From: Aegilops tauschii subsp. strangulata | Taxonomy: Eukaryota; Streptophyta; Magnoliopsida; Poales; Poaceae | Assembly (NCBI RefSeq): GCF_002575655.3 | Contig: NC_053041.3 | Coordinates: 370,619,054-370,683,053 of the forward strand | Length of the DNA: 64,000 nt | Direction of reading: 5' to 3' | Shown here: positions 1 to 11,917 of the stretch, in pieces | How positions within the stretch are numbered: the first letter of the stretch is position 1 | How the letters are laid out: each line of letters opens with the position of its first letter | Program-made: the position numbers and the translations under genes | Notes under the pieces: generated by a model | Databases searched by the model: none | What the model was told of the DNA's origin: nothing | What the model saw: the letters and a program-made list of their open reading frames with translations, nothing else

Positions 1-29
1 CTGATGACTACTCGATAGTTTAGTGCGCC

Positions 30-620
30 ATGTTTTATGGCTTAGAACCAGGGCTCCAAAAGCGTTTTGAGCACCACAGGGCATATGAGATGATGCAAGA
101 GTTGGAAATGATATTTCAGGCTCACGCCCGTGTGGAGAGGTATGAAGCCTCAGACAGATTCTTTAGCTGTAAGATGGAGGAGGACAGCTTAGTTAGCAAG
201 CATGCACTCAAAATCTCTGGGTACGCCAATCGCCTCAATCAGTTGGGGGTTGCTATTCTTAATGAAGTAGTAATTGATAGGGTTCTTCAGTCACTGCCAC
301 CAAGCTACAAGGGCTTTGTGATGAACTAAAATATGCAAGGGATGGAGAAGACACTCCCTGAGCTTTTTGCGATGCTTAAAACCGCGGAAGTAGAAATCAA
401 GAAAGAACATCAAGTGTTGATGGTTAAAAAGACCACCAGTTTCAAGAAGGGTAAGGGAAACAAAGTGAAGTTCAAGAAGACTGGTTGCCGCTCCCGTGAA
501 GAAACCCAAGGCTGGACCCAAACCTAAGACTGAGTGTTTCTACTGCAGGGGGAATGGCCACTGGAAGCGGAACTACCCTAAGTACTTGGCAGATAAGAAG
601 GCGGCAACGTCAACAAAGGT
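30..620 (+). pseudogene. copia gag remnant with zinc knuckle
   Basis: This is a capsid/nucleocapsid-like region in three pieces. The first frame (30-329) carries a UBN2/copia-gag-like segment and stops just after a VIDRVLQSLPPSYKGFVMN stretch. Translation then continues in other frames (333-527 and 496-600), so at least two frameshifts are present. A zinc knuckle begins at about 535 (CFYCRGNGHWKRNYP). The fourth ligand of the usual CX2CX4HX4C pattern, a cysteine, is tyrosine here, so metal binding should be impaired. In an active copia element this protein forms the virus-like particle and binds the RNA genome. Confidence 0.8.
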
Positions 621-689
621 ATATTTGATATACATGTTATTGATGTATACCTTACTAGTGCACGTAGTAGCGCCTAGGTATTTGATAGT

Positions 690-3660
690 GGTTCGCTTGC
701 TAATATTTGTAACTTGAAATAGGAGCTGTGGAATAAACGAAGAAGGCTAGCTAAGGACGAGGTGATGATGCGTGTTGGAAATATCTCCAAGGTTGATGTG
801 ATCATCGTCAGCACGCTCCCTCTACGTCTACCTTTGCGATTAGTTTTAGACCTCAATAATTGTTATTTGGTGCCTGCGTTGAGCGTGAACATATACCTGG
901 GTGTTGTTTATTGCGAGATGGTTATTAAATCCGAGAATAGTGGTTGTTATATTTATATGAATAATATCTTTTATGGTCATGTGTCCAATGTGAATGGTTT
1001 ATTCTTGTTGAATCTCGGTCGTAGTGATACACATGCTCGTAATATTGATGCCAAAAGATGCAAAGTGAATGTTGATAGTACCACATACTTGTGGCACTGC
1101 CGCTTAGCTCATATAGGTGCAATGCACATGAAGAAATTCCATACTAATGGACTTTTGGAATTACTTGACTTTGAATCATTTAATACATGTGAACCATTCC
1201 TCATGGGCAAGATGACTAAAACCCCAGTTTTCTGGTATAATGGAGCGGGTGAGTGACTTGTTGGAAATAATACATAACGATGTATGCGGTCCAATGAGTG
1301 TTGAAGCACGCAGTGGATATCACTATTTCCTAACCTTCACAGATTATTTGAGTAGATATGGGTATATTTACTTAATGAAATACAAGTCTGAAACATTTGA
1401 AATGTTCAAGGAGTTTCAGAGTGAAGTAGAGAATCGTCGTAACAAGGAAATAAAAATTTTACGATCTGAGCGTGGAGGTGAATATTCGAGTTATGAGTTT
1501 GGTATGCATTCAAGACAATGTGGAATTGTTTCACAACTCATTCCACCTGGAACACCACAGCGTAATGGTGTATCCGAAAGTCGTAATCGTATTTTATTGG
1601 ATATGGTACGTTCTATGATGTCTCTTACCGATTTGCCACTATAGTTTTAGATTTATGCATTAGAGACAACCGCATTCACTTTAAATAGTGCACCATTTAA
1701 ATCCGTTGAGATGACACCGTATGAATTATGGTTTGGCGAGAAACCTAAGCTTTCGTTTCTTAAAGTTTGAGGATGTGATGCTTATGCCAAAAGGCTACAG
1801 CCTGATAAGCTCGAACCCAAAGCGGAGAAGTGTGCCTTCATAGGATACCCTAAAGAGAAAATTGGGTATACCTTCTATAACGGATCCAAGGGCAAGATCT
1901 TTGTTACCAAGAATGGATCCTTTCTAGAGAAGGAGTTTCTCTCGAAAGAAGTGAGTGGGAGGAAGGTAGAGCTTGATGAGGTTACTAAACCTTTTGTCGA
2001 ATTGGAGAGTAAAGTAGCACAAAAAGATGTTCGTGTGATGCCTACACCAACTACATAGGAAGCTAATGACGATGATCATGAAACTTAGAATCAAGCTAAT
2101 AGTAAACTTCGTAGGTCGTCTAGGACACGCACCGCCCCTGAATGGTATGGTAATCCTATCTTGGAAGTCATGTTGTTAGATAATGGTGAACCTACGAACT
2201 ATGAGGAAGCGATGATGAGCCCAGATTTCAACAAATGCCTAGATGCCATGAAATCCGAGATAGGATCCATGTATGAAAACCAAGTGTGGACTTTGGTGGA
2301 CTTACCTGATGACTGAAAGGCCATTGAGAATAAATAGATCTTTAAGAACAAGAGGGGCAGTGATGGTAATGTCACCATCTATAAAGCTTGACTTGTCGCA
2401 AAGGGTTTTCCACAAGTTCAAGGGGTTGATTATGATGAGACTTTATCACCCGTAGCGATGCTGAAATCTGTTAAGATTATGTTAGCAATTGTTGCACTTT
2501 CTGATTGTGAAATCTGGCAGATGGACATCAAAATTGTGTTCCTTAATGGTTTCATTAAGGAAGAATTGTATATGTTGAAACCTGAAGTTGTCAAGCTCCA
2601 GCGATCCATCTATGGACTGGTGTAAGCATCTTGGAGTTGGAATCTACACTTTGATGGGGTGATCAAAGCTTTTGGATTTATACAAGTTTATGGAGAAGCT
2701 TGTATTTACAAGAAAGTGTGTGGGAGCTCTGTAGCATTTCTAATACTGTATGTGGATGACATATTATTGATTGGAAATGATATAGAACTTTTGGAAAGTG
2801 TAAAGGATTATTTGAAAAAGAACTTTTCAATGAAAGACCTCAGTGAAGCAGCAAGATCTTTATAAATAGATCAAGACGCCTGATAGAACTTTCACAAAGT
2901 ACATACCTTGATAAAGTTTTGAAGAAATTCAAAATGGACCAGTCAAAGAAGGGGTTCTTGCCCATGTTGCAATGTATGAAGTTGAGTAAGACTCAATGCC
3001 CAGCCATGGCAAAAGATAGAGAAAGGATGAGAGTCGTCCCCTATGCCTCAGGCATAGGCTCTATCATGTGCCATGTTGTGCACTAGACCTGATGTGTGCC
3101 TTGCCATAAGTATGGCTGGTAGGTACCAAAGTGATTTAGGAATGGAACACTAGACAGTGGTCAAAACTTTCCTTAAGTACCTAAAGAGGAAATGTTTCTC
3201 GTTTATGGAGGTAAGGAGCTCATGGTAAAGGGTTATGTCGATGCTAGCTTTGACACTGATCCGGGTGACTCAAAGTCTCAAACTGTATATGTATTTGTTT
3301 TGAATGGTGGAGCAGTCAGTTGGAGCAGCTCCAAGCAGAGCGTGGTAGCAGCATCCACATGTGGAGCGGAATATATAGCTCCTTCAAAAGCGGCGCGGGA
3401 AGGAGTCCGGATGAAGGAGTTCCTGACCGATCTAGGTGTGGTTCCTGGTGCATCAAATCCCATGACTATATATTTTGACAACACTGGGACCATTACCATT
3501 GCCAAGGAGCCAAGGTTTCACAAGAAAACTAAGCATATCAAACGCCGCTTCAACTCCATCAGTGATTACATCAGGGAGGGAGACATAGAGATTTGTAAAG
3601 TACATATGGATATGAATGTTGCGGACCCGTTCACTAAATCCCTTCCACGGGCAAAACAAA
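690..3660 (+). pseudogene. copia pol remnant (protease, integrase, reverse transcriptase, RNase H)
   Basis: A DSG protease-like motif sits near 690. The GAG-pre-integrase region (LWHCRLAHIG, near 1085-1220) keeps the histidines but only one clear cysteine. The integrase core (about 1255-1640) keeps the first Asp (HNDVCGP) and the Glu (NGVSES), but the second catalytic Asp is Glu (RSERGGEY). Reverse transcriptase spans about 2200-2860 and keeps the YVDD box (LYVDDILLIGND). RNase H is at 3192-3660 (GYVDASFDTDPGD, then CGAEYIA). In-frame stops near 1644, 1770, 2057, 2317, 2390 and 2625 break it. It is inactive, and could be moved only by enzymes from another element. Confidence 0.88.
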
Positions 3661-3726
3661 ATCAGCACCAAGACTCTATGGGTGTTAGATTCATTACGAT
3701 GTATACTAGATTGTTGACTCTAGTGC

Positions 3727-3737
3727 AAGTGGGAGAC
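3727..3737 (+). promoter_or_regulatory. polypurine tract of the copia element
   Basis: A purine-rich run (AAGTGGGAGAC) directly abuts the TG of the 3' LTR. This is the usual plus-strand DNA priming site in this family. Confidence 0.75.
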
Positions 3738-5370
3738 TGTTGAAAATATACCCTAGAGGCAATAATAAATTTTTTATTATCATATTTCCTTGTTCATGAT
3801 AAATGTTTATTATCCATGTTAGAATTGTATTGATTGGAAACTAAAATACATGTGTGGATACATAAACAGACACTGTGTCCCTAGTAAGCCTCTACTAGAC
3901 TAGCTTGTTGATTAAAAGGTTTTCTAACCATAGACATGAGTTGTCATTTAATAATGGATCACATCATTAGGAGAATGATGTTATGGACAGAACCAACCGT
4001 AACTTAGCATCTGATCGTGTCAGTTAGTTTAATTGCTACAACTTTCTTCATGTCAAGTATCTGTTCCTTAGAGCATGAGATTGTGCCACTCCTTAATACC
4101 GGAAGAATACTTTGTGGGTATCAAATGTCACTTCGTAATTGGGTGATCATAAAGGTGATCTACATGTATCTCAGAAAGTGTTTGTTGGGTTGCATGGATC
4201 GAGACTCAGATTTGTCACTCCTTATGGCGGAGAGATATCTCTGGGCCCTCTTGGTCATACAACATCATGAATAGCTTGCAAGCATGTGATTAATGTGCTT
4301 AGTCACGGGAATCTTGTATTATGGAACGAGTAAAGAGACTTGCCGGTAACGAGATTGAACTAGGTATGGCGATACCGACAATCGAATCTTGAGCAAGTAA
4401 CATATTGCCGGACAAAGGGAGTTGTATACGGGATTAACTGAATCCTTGACATCGTGGTTTAAACCGATAAAGATCTTCGTTGAATATGTGCGAGTCAATA
4501 TGGGCATCTAGATCCTTCTATTAATTTGACTGGAGGGTCACACACTTAACGTTTGGTAACACACTTAACGTTTGGTAACGCTAGTGTAGTATTGGGATAT
4601 TCGTAGTGGTAAGTCCGAAGGTAGTTCGGAGTCCCGGATGGGATCCGCGACATCACGAGGAGCGCCGGAATGGTCCGGAGGTAAAGATTTATATATGGAA
4701 AGTGTTTTTCAGGGTACCGAAAAAGGTTGGGAATTTTCGGTAGAGTACTGAGAAGGTTCAAGAAGGTTGCGGGGGTTCCACCGTGGGGCCCAACGACCCA
4801 GGGTGGGGCAACAACCCACACGGGCTGGCCGCACCAACCCCCAAGGCCCATGTCATTTAAATTTAAAGATAAGATCTAATCTCTAAATTTAAAGGGATTT
4901 CTCCCTTGTGGCCGGCCCTAGGAGGGTTTTGGCCACCCTTCCCTGACCCTAGCCTATATAAAGAGAGGGAGGCGCAGGAGAGGGGCGGCCCATCCATTGC
5001 TAGTCGTCGCCTCTCCAATCTCCTCGTCCGGTTGCGCTTGGCGAAGCTCTGCCGGAGTTTCGCTGCCACCATCACCACCACGCTGTCATGTTGGTTCAAA
5101 TCTATCTACCTCTTCTCCCTCGCTTGCTAGATCAAGAAGGAGGAGATGTCACCGAGCCATATGTGTGCACATCTAAGAGATGCCGCTCGTGCGGTGCTTG
5201 GATCGGATTGGATCACGACGTAAGTACGACTATACCAACCATGATTATTAGATCGTTAACGCTTTCGGTCTACAAGTGTATGTAGACACATTCCCTTTCG
5301 TTGCTAGCATCTCCATAGAATAAATCTTGGGTGTTCCGTAACATTTTTCTCCATGCAACGTTCTCCATCA
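3738..5370 (+). repeat. 3' LTR of the copia element (1633 bp)
   Basis: It begins with TGTTGAAA directly after the polypurine tract and ends with CTCCATCA. Both ends are decayed relative to the TGTTG...CAACA termini usual for the BARE/Angela group. A TATA box (TATATAAA, 4956-4963) is followed by a CT-rich leader, as in the U3/R boundary of related LTRs. A short direct duplication (CACACTTAACGTTTGGTAAC units) sits at about 4540-4580. The divergence suggests an old insertion. Confidence 0.85.
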
Positions 5371-5528
5371 CAAGGTCCAAAGTAAAATGAGAGAGAAACC
5401 TTATAAATGCTCTCACCGCCCATTGGCCACACTACATGTATATATTGGAGTAGCGTAAAATGAGTTGGTGGTGGATGACATTGCTAACTTTACCAACAAG
5501 CTAACCAACAAACTATTGAAGATGCCCT

Positions 5529-6116
5529 AAAATATGTTAGAACACTCTCTCATATTATTAATTACAGTGTTACGTCACATTTCTACTTAGATGACAACGC
5601 ATGGTACTCTTAGGCTCTTTCTAGTTGTTCCAGGGTATACATGTGGTAAGAATACCGTATATGCAAAAAATAACATGGCAAAACAATTAAACAGGAGAGA
5701 GAGAGGGCACTATAATGACCCCAAAAAAATGATGCCAAACATGCGAACCTGGACAGAAGAATTGTGCGTGAAAAGTTTGACGGCTAAACAATTAAACAAA
5801 GGAAAGTTTAGACAATTATGCATGGAAAGTTTCCCTAATATGTGTTATAACGCTCTCTCATATTATTAATTAATGTACAGTGCTACATCACACTTCTACT
5901 TAGATGACAATGCATGGCACTCTTAGGCTCTTTCTAGTCGTTTTAGTGTGTACATATGGTAAGAATACCATATAGGCTAAAAATGACATGGCAAAATAAT
6001 TAAACAGGAGAGAGAGCACTATGATTACCCAGAAACAAATGATGCCAAACATGCTAACCTAGACAAAACAATTATGCACGAAAAGTTTGACCGCTAAACA
6101 ATTAAACAAAGAAAGA
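5529..6116. repeat. two tandem copies of a ~280-bp AT-rich unit, offset 308 bp
   Basis: Copy 1 (about 5529-5806) and copy 2 (about 5837-6116) match along their length with scattered substitutions and small indels. Shared landmarks are CTCTCTCATATTATTAATTA, CTCTTAGGCTCTTTCTAGT and AAACAATTAAACAAAG. No convincing reading frame or terminal repeat is seen. The origin is unknown; it could be a duplicated relic of a DNA transposon. Confidence 0.8.
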
Positions 6117-7333
6117 TTACAAAAATTACAATAATGGGTTATAAGCCTACTTACATGGCATTTTTGCCTATTCAAAGAAGAGAGGCAGTCAAAAAGAGGA
6201 AGTGAGCTCTTATACAATAGTCAATCTCTCTACACATGCTCCTAGGTAAGATGAGTTTAGCAAAACAGGAAAGAAAGTGGAAAATGTTCACTAATCGTAA
6301 TAGACATATGAGTGAATAATATTGCTAGATCTTGATGTCATGTCAGTATTATACAGCCAGCGGCCGGCTCCAGGTGCTGACTATATTATTAATAATTGCT
6401 CTTAGAAGCTAAGCCTTTTTATGTTAGCACCTTACCTAAGCACTTTTCATAATTACATTGCATCGAAATAGGAATGATACCTCCACCGCGGGAGGTCCAG
6501 CCTGTAGCGGCAAAGAGTTAGGCACGAACCTGGTGTACCCATAGCTTAGCAGCGTGCCGCGTACCAGGGCACGGACCTGCCGCGGGAGCAGTGAACCGAA
6601 TCACTTGTGACGCTGCACCCCATCCCCATCCCTTTCTCTCTCCTCCTTTTTCTTCCCACCCATCTCTCTCCATCGGTCGCTGTCACACACACTCTCTCTC
6701 GCGCGCGCAGAGCAGAGTATAGGCAGCAGGAGGAGAGAGCACGACGTGACAGGGCCGGACGTACACACCCGCGGAGTGACGGGACTGCCCCTGGGCCAAC
6801 GAACTGCAAGGAGCGCAGGGGCAGAACCGTCCGCTCGCCCTGGGTGGGGCCGAGGAACGTGGGCCGAGAACGACGACGTCCTTTGCGTGGGGACCAACCA
6901 CCACTCGCCCGGCCCGTCTCGTGCCCAGCGCCGCAGTCTCTCGCGGTTTATCTCGTGTGGATTGTTTCGTGTCGGCAAGGCCAGAGGGCGTGGAGACTGG
7001 GAAGCGTGTCGTGGAGGGGGGGGGGGGGGGGGGGGGGGGGGCGCGATATGTCGGGGAGTGAGTTGCTGCGTGGGGTGCTGCGAAAGGAGGGGTCTTTTTA
7101 AAGCCTGGAGCTGTACGCTTCTTTGCTGTCGCTGCAGGGAGAGGGAAGCTGTGGTTGAGAGAGCGTGGTATGGTATCCAGCTGCTAGTATAGGTAGATGG
7201 TGTCAAAAAGTTTCTGCCCTCCGTTGGCATCACCTGGACACCGCTCCCTCTCTAGCCGTTGGAGTGGCCGGCATAGCCCACACATCATGTTGTATACAGT
7301 TTTGTTTTCTTTTGTCGGAAGCATTTTTAGTAG
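6117..7333. other. unassigned DNA with a GC-rich segment; no gene supported
   Basis: From 6117 to about 6475 the DNA is AT-rich with nothing recognisable. From about 6480 to 7180 it is GC- and CpG-rich, with a CT-rich stretch (6620-6705). Several overlapping open frames exist on both strands here, as expected by chance in GC-rich DNA; none shows a known motif. It could be a decayed promoter or first-exon region. Confidence 0.5.
7016..7041 (+). repeat. homopolymer of 26 G
   Basis: There is an uninterrupted run of 26 guanines (26 cytosines on the other strand). Such tracts can form G-quadruplexes and are length-unstable, so the true length may differ from the assembly. Confidence 0.95.
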
Positions 7334-8016
7334 TCTATACTACTATTAAACAAGCAAACATTTTCTTCTCTAAACACCCCCAGCTAATGTACACACAACA
7401 AATCAAAGCAATTATAGCCTCACGATCAGACTCACTTATTTAGATCTAACTGTTAACATAACAACTAACCTCGTCAACAGTACGTTTAGCAATTTTGAGG
7501 TGCGGACGAAAACTCTGCCATGAGCGAGCGGACGTTAAAAAAAAGGCTCGCTGGGCAACCACGTAATCCCACCCTCAATTAACGCTAACTTTCTATCTAA
7601 TCTCACCCGAGCGAGCGGGACGGGGGGCATGCCCGGCGGGTAGTCCGCCTCAGAAGTCCACGCCACAGGGAGCGCAGGATAACCACAGTCGCCGTTGCCA
7701 TGGCTGGCAAGAGCATCGAGGCTGCTTCCTCTCCGTTCAGGACGCTGGTCTGGCGTCGGGCCGGAACAAGGTGTCGTTCTTTCTGTGCCGCGCGCCGTCC
7801 GTTCTTGGCGCGAGAGGGCTACGCCGCCGTCGCAGTTGGCCGTGTTGACGGAGACAACGAGGGCGCCGCCAAGTCCATGCGCCGCCTCGGCCCCAGTAGC
7901 TTGGAGTCTAAAGGGATCGTGCCGTTCCATGGTGCAGACCCTGCGCCGTCGTCCTTGGCCGCGCGGGGCTGCAGATCGCACCGACGGCCAGAGGCGACCA
8001 CCCGTGCGGCTGCGTT

Positions 8017-8189
8017 CAAAGGCGCTGTGCACAGGGAGATGGCCAGCCTCCCAGAGAGGAAGACACCGATCAGAATCGACATGATTTTCTTACCATGGTG
8101 TAATCTTGAGCACGCAAAGGCGCTGTGCACAGGAGATGGCTGGCCTCCCGGAGAGGATGACACTGGTAAGAATCGACATGATTTTCTTA
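8017..8189 (+). repeat. direct duplication inside the Helitron (75-bp unit, offset 98 bp)
   Basis: Copies at 8017-8092 and 8115-8189 share CAAAGGCGCTGTGCAC at the left and AATCGACATGATTTTCTTA at the right, with several substitutions between. It is a local duplication of unknown role. Confidence 0.85.
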
Positions 8190-9255
8190 TACCTTATTCA
8201 AACCAAGACTCTTGTGCATCGATATTGCTTGATGGATTCATATCTTGTGTATTCATACCTAGACTGTACGTTCAGAACCTACAGTTGTTTGTTGAATCTT
8301 TTGACTCAGACATCAATAATGCTTGTTTGCCACACCAACGTGAGTTCCCGGATGACACCGAGTAGGATGCATAATTTCCATTGGTTTCATTGTGTTCTTT
8401 CCAAAGAAATCTGAACATTTTTAGCTGGTTCCTAACTTTCACGACATCCTTTTGTAAGGTACTGAACTACTTGCCATTAGCTGTTGGTGATGTGGATTCA
8501 AACAGTCCACAATTATTTTGCTGAGTTTGGATAAAATTGTACGTATGATTTGTATTTTTTTCATGTTTGTAATATGCTTGGGACAGTCCGTATTATTCAC
8601 AACATGGCTTACATATGCAGGATTAGTGGCAATATTTTACTCTCAGAAAATAAATGTTTATTATTGGATAATGTACTTAGAATTATTTGCAACACGCCAA
8701 TGCGGGCGAATAGTTTTGTACTATCAACTGCAACAAGATGTTCCGGGTATCTACATCCTCCCCTTCATTACTACTCCGTACTATATAGTCCTATCAATGG
8801 GAAAATGAAGTGCAGAAAAGTCTGCAACAAGATATACTCTGTTATCTACCTTGTTATTTCAGTAATTGAATTCACGGGCTAATGAAGTCTGATAATTTTT
8901 CTTGCGTGGACATCAAATCTTCACTTCGATTTTGACTACAGGACTGACGACTTAAAGACCATAACCCAAATTTAGGTTCGGTTTTGCTTTCTCAGTTCAA
9001 TAGAGTGGCCCAAAGAACTGATTTTGAAATTTACACTACAACCTGAGCTCTAAGAGTGTTTGCAGGTCATTGTTCAGACTGCAACAGTTTCGACATCATT
9101 ATCTGCAATTAGATTTGATTTGGTGTGTCGCGGGGAAGAGGAGGCAGCGGCGCCGGTACGTAGCAGACTGGACTGAAGGCGGAGCATCAGAGTACTCTGA
9201 TCTACCAGAGTGTCCGATTGATGCTGCCCACTGCTCTTGATATATCAAGTAAACA

Positions 9256-10739
9256 GTTCGCTCGGAGTGATTTAAATTTAGTCTTCACGAACGGCGGCCC
9301 GGCCGTCCTCCCCAGGGCGGCTCGGGCGGCGACCCCTCCCCCCGGCCGAAACCCCCCTCCCGCTACTCCCTCCCGCCGCCGCCAAAAGCTCCTGCCGGGC
9401 AAAGCCCGCTCAGATCTGGCGGCGGCGGGGCGTCATTCTTTGCGCAGAGCGCCCCACGAGCCGGGGAGCTCTGTGTGGCGCGGGCGGCGCGGCGTGACTC
9501 CGACGCGCGTCACTTCTTCGAGCGCGGTGGCCGGGGACGGTGGGGGTGGGTGCGCTTGCGGTTCCCTCCCGCTGGCCTCCCTCGAACCGGCGACTCCCCG
9601 CTGCGTTGGCGCCCGGTGCTTCGGGGGCGTCGGGGATCTGCTGGTTTTGGTTGGGGGTCCGGCGGAGGTGCTCTGTGAGGCGCGGGGTGGTGGTGCTCGC
9701 CCCTTGCCTGGGCGACGTGCCTGCCGGCCGCGGATTTGGCTCCGATCCGATTGGGGGCGGGCGGGGCATGTTGGATCCTGCCGGATCTGGCCTGCGGTGG
9801 ACCGGATCCGGTCATGTGTGGCGGCGGGGCTGCAGTGGCCCTTCTCTGTGGCAATGTGCAGGGGGCAGTGCTCCATGACCTGTCGATGCTTCTAGGAGGT
9901 GGTATTCTCACTTGGGCGAAAGCTCTGCTCCTGCCGGAGCCGGCGACGGCGACGCCTGCGGGCGCCGTGTACCTCTGTGGAGGCGGCGCTGTCATGGTGA
10001 GTGCTCCTCCGAAAACCTGGGGAAACCCATGTTTCAGGTTCTCCTGGAACAGGTGATGGCGGCGCATTTTGTGTCGCATCCCTTCTTGAAGGCATCATCT
10101 AGGTTCGGCTTGGTTCGTCTATGTGGGGGCTGCTCGCTGTGGGTTCGATGGTGGTGGTGGTGCGGCCAATTTGGGGTCGACGGTGGTGTGTGCCTTGTTG
10201 GTGAGAAGGTGGTGCTCTGTCTGCGAGATCGTGGCTCAGCCATGCGCCGGATTGGGTTTGATTTTCATCCGAAGCCGGGTTAGCAGGGTCGTTATCCTAC
10301 TCAATGGATCTCCTCGTTCCCATATGGCACCTCTACCTCTGCGGGGTGCTGTTGGGTGGCAACCAGCCGGCCAACGTTCAAGGCTCTTCTCCTTGCTTGG
10401 TCGGATGAAGGTGTAAGTTGAGGTCCTCCTCCTTGCTGGTTGTGCTGATGATATTTGGAATGGCGGTCGGTGGTGTTGGTGCGTCCGGCTTCGGATCTTC
10501 GAAAGGCCTTCTTCTGTGCCCTTTCCTCGGCGGGTCTTCCGGAGGTTCGGCTGGATGTGTGCGTGCGTGTGTGTGTGTGTGTGTGTTTTTTGGTTGTGTC
10601 TCCTCTTGTTTCCCCCGTGTATTCTGGTTCACTTGAACCTATCTTGTATGGAGCTGCGAGGCTTCTAGGCAAATTCGATGGAATATATTCAGGTGGTTGA
10701 GGGGGGCCCCTCCTCCCCTGGTGAAAATTAAAAAAAAAA
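9256..10739 (+). mobile_element. poly(A)-tailed retroposon (LINE-like, no ORF) inserted in the Helitron
   Basis: It is flanked by a 14-bp target duplication with one mismatch: ATATCAAGTAAACA (9242-9255) and ATATCAGGTAAACA (10740-10753). The 3' end is an A-tract preceded by an ATTCAGGTGG...CCCCTCCTCCCCTGG motif that I associate with 3' ends of grass L1-like elements. The 5' two-thirds is very GC-rich and has no endonuclease or reverse-transcriptase motif. A (GT)10 run lies at 10567-10586. It was probably mobilised by a LINE in trans, as a non-autonomous LINE derivative or a retroposed transcript. Open frames within it look like GC-rich chance frames. Confidence 0.72.
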
Positions 10740-11710
10740 ATATCAGGTAAACACAGATAATGATTATTGCAGCCATGAACCTGTTGAGTCTATATTTCAT
10801 CCCATCTTCATGCACGTGGTAGTCCCGCCTTTGCAGGGCCTTGATATATTTGCAATGGATTAAGCAAAGGGCCTCTGTTGATTCACTCGTGTTCTCATTT
10901 GAAACTATTTGAGATGTGAATCTTGAATTTTATGTTCTTATAATTTCTTAGCAGATTGATTAGGACTGATTTGGTTTCTATTTTGTTTGGGCAAGTGGAA
11001 CAGCTTGCGAAGCTTTACACTAATTCACGGACTCACTATGTAGCAATTAAAGGGTGATTGATAGTTCCAACTTTTACTGTTATAACTTCGGTTATTACCT
11101 TTTCCAATATATGCATATTTAATATTTCTCTCTGCACATCATTTAAGCAGGTGGTTCCATTTGAGACATTTAGGAAGAGTACGGTCTTTTCAGATTTTAA
11201 TTGATATCTATATTGTTTCTTTCATATAATGGGCAAGTGTGGAAACCAATGCTAATAGAAGGCATGCATTGCACATGTATTGTCTTATTAACCGTGCACA
11301 TTTTGGAGCATGATAATTGTCAAATGGATTGTCTAACAATACTGAGGAGACCTGCATGTCTGTCTAGATTCTTAATATGGAACCAATAGATGATGGATGG
11401 CCATTTTTTGCAACATCTGACTGAGGAATAATGGTACAATTGATAAGACAAGGGCTGGACTTCCCTCCGCAACAATCTTCTTTGCTCAAGTAATTCAAGG
11501 TATGTTTCATTGACTTCCTGAACATGACACAACACCATGCTATTAATTTGTATATATCTGATCCTCATGGCACAGTCCTATTTTTCATGAATAATTCAGT
11601 CATATATTGATGCATATATACTGTGACTGGGCAACTGCACGTTCAACATTCCAATAGGCCAATTTATGGAAACCTGGCAATTTCAGATGTCTATGATCAT
11701 CATTATGTAG

Positions 11711-11738
11711 ACGTGCGTTGCACGTGCACACTTACTAG
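11711..11738 (+). other. Helitron 3' terminal hairpin and CTAG end
   Basis: A 6-bp perfect stem with a GTT loop is followed by a 9-nt spacer and CTAG, then host T at 11739. It would act as the transposition terminator signal of a rolling-circle element. Confidence 0.75.
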
Positions 11739-11917
11739 TAGTATAAAAGCTTTGTGTATATTTATTCCTTTTTCCAAAATAAGCTGCCTTCGATGCTTTG
11801 TTATTCTTTAACCATATTTTACTGCTGTAGTTAAAATCACTGCAGGGAGACCTTTTATCGGAAAATTCTTGATGGACCAGGACATGGATTTTGGCTCCCG
11901 AGCTAAGAAAAAAGGTA

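Larger units (their letters stand above)
1..5370 (+). mobile_element. Ty1/copia LTR retrotransposon (BARE/Angela/WIS-like), 5' end outside the window, decayed
   Basis: Domains run in copia order: gag, protease, GAG-pre-integrase, integrase, reverse transcriptase, RNase H, polypurine tract, 3' LTR. Integrase before reverse transcriptase is the copia order. The 5' LTR and primer-binding site lie left of the window. Stop codons and frameshifts occur throughout, so the element cannot encode its proteins. The start of the LTR (a TGTTGAAA terminus followed by an AGAGGCAATAATAAA block) resembles the BARE/Angela/WIS group of Triticeae; the family name is from memory. The 5-bp target duplication cannot be tested because the left end is missing. 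Confidence 0.9.
7334..11738 (+). mobile_element. probable non-autonomous Helitron (4405 bp, including a nested retroposon)
   Basis: The 5' end reads TCTATACTACTATTAAAC, like the TC-start ends of grass Helitrons. The 3' end has a hairpin (ACGTGC-GTT-GCACGT, 11711-11725) nine bases before CTAG (11735-11738), and the next base is T. A short hairpin just upstream of CTRR, with insertion before T, is diagnostic of Helitrons. The base before the 5' TC is G rather than the expected A. No Rep/helicase motif is seen, so it is non-autonomous. The GC-rich part near 7640-8090 could be captured gene sequence, but I recognise no gene. No target duplication is expected. The 5' end is less certain than the 3' end. 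Confidence 0.65.

Noticed and set aside
6546..7233. Overlapping open frames of up to 210 codons on both strands
   Set aside because: They lie in GC-rich DNA where stops are rare, include poly-Pro/poly-Gly from the G26 run, and show no domain, so they are treated as chance.
7700..8365. A 221-codon plus-strand frame starting MAGKSIEAAS
   Set aside because: It spans a local 75-bp duplication and lies within the Helitron. There is no recognisable domain or splice structure, though it could include a captured gene fragment.
9218..10283. Long frames on both strands in the GC-rich retroposon
   Set aside because: Arg/Pro/Gly-rich on both strands, crossing the target-duplication boundary, with no motif. 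Compositional artefacts.
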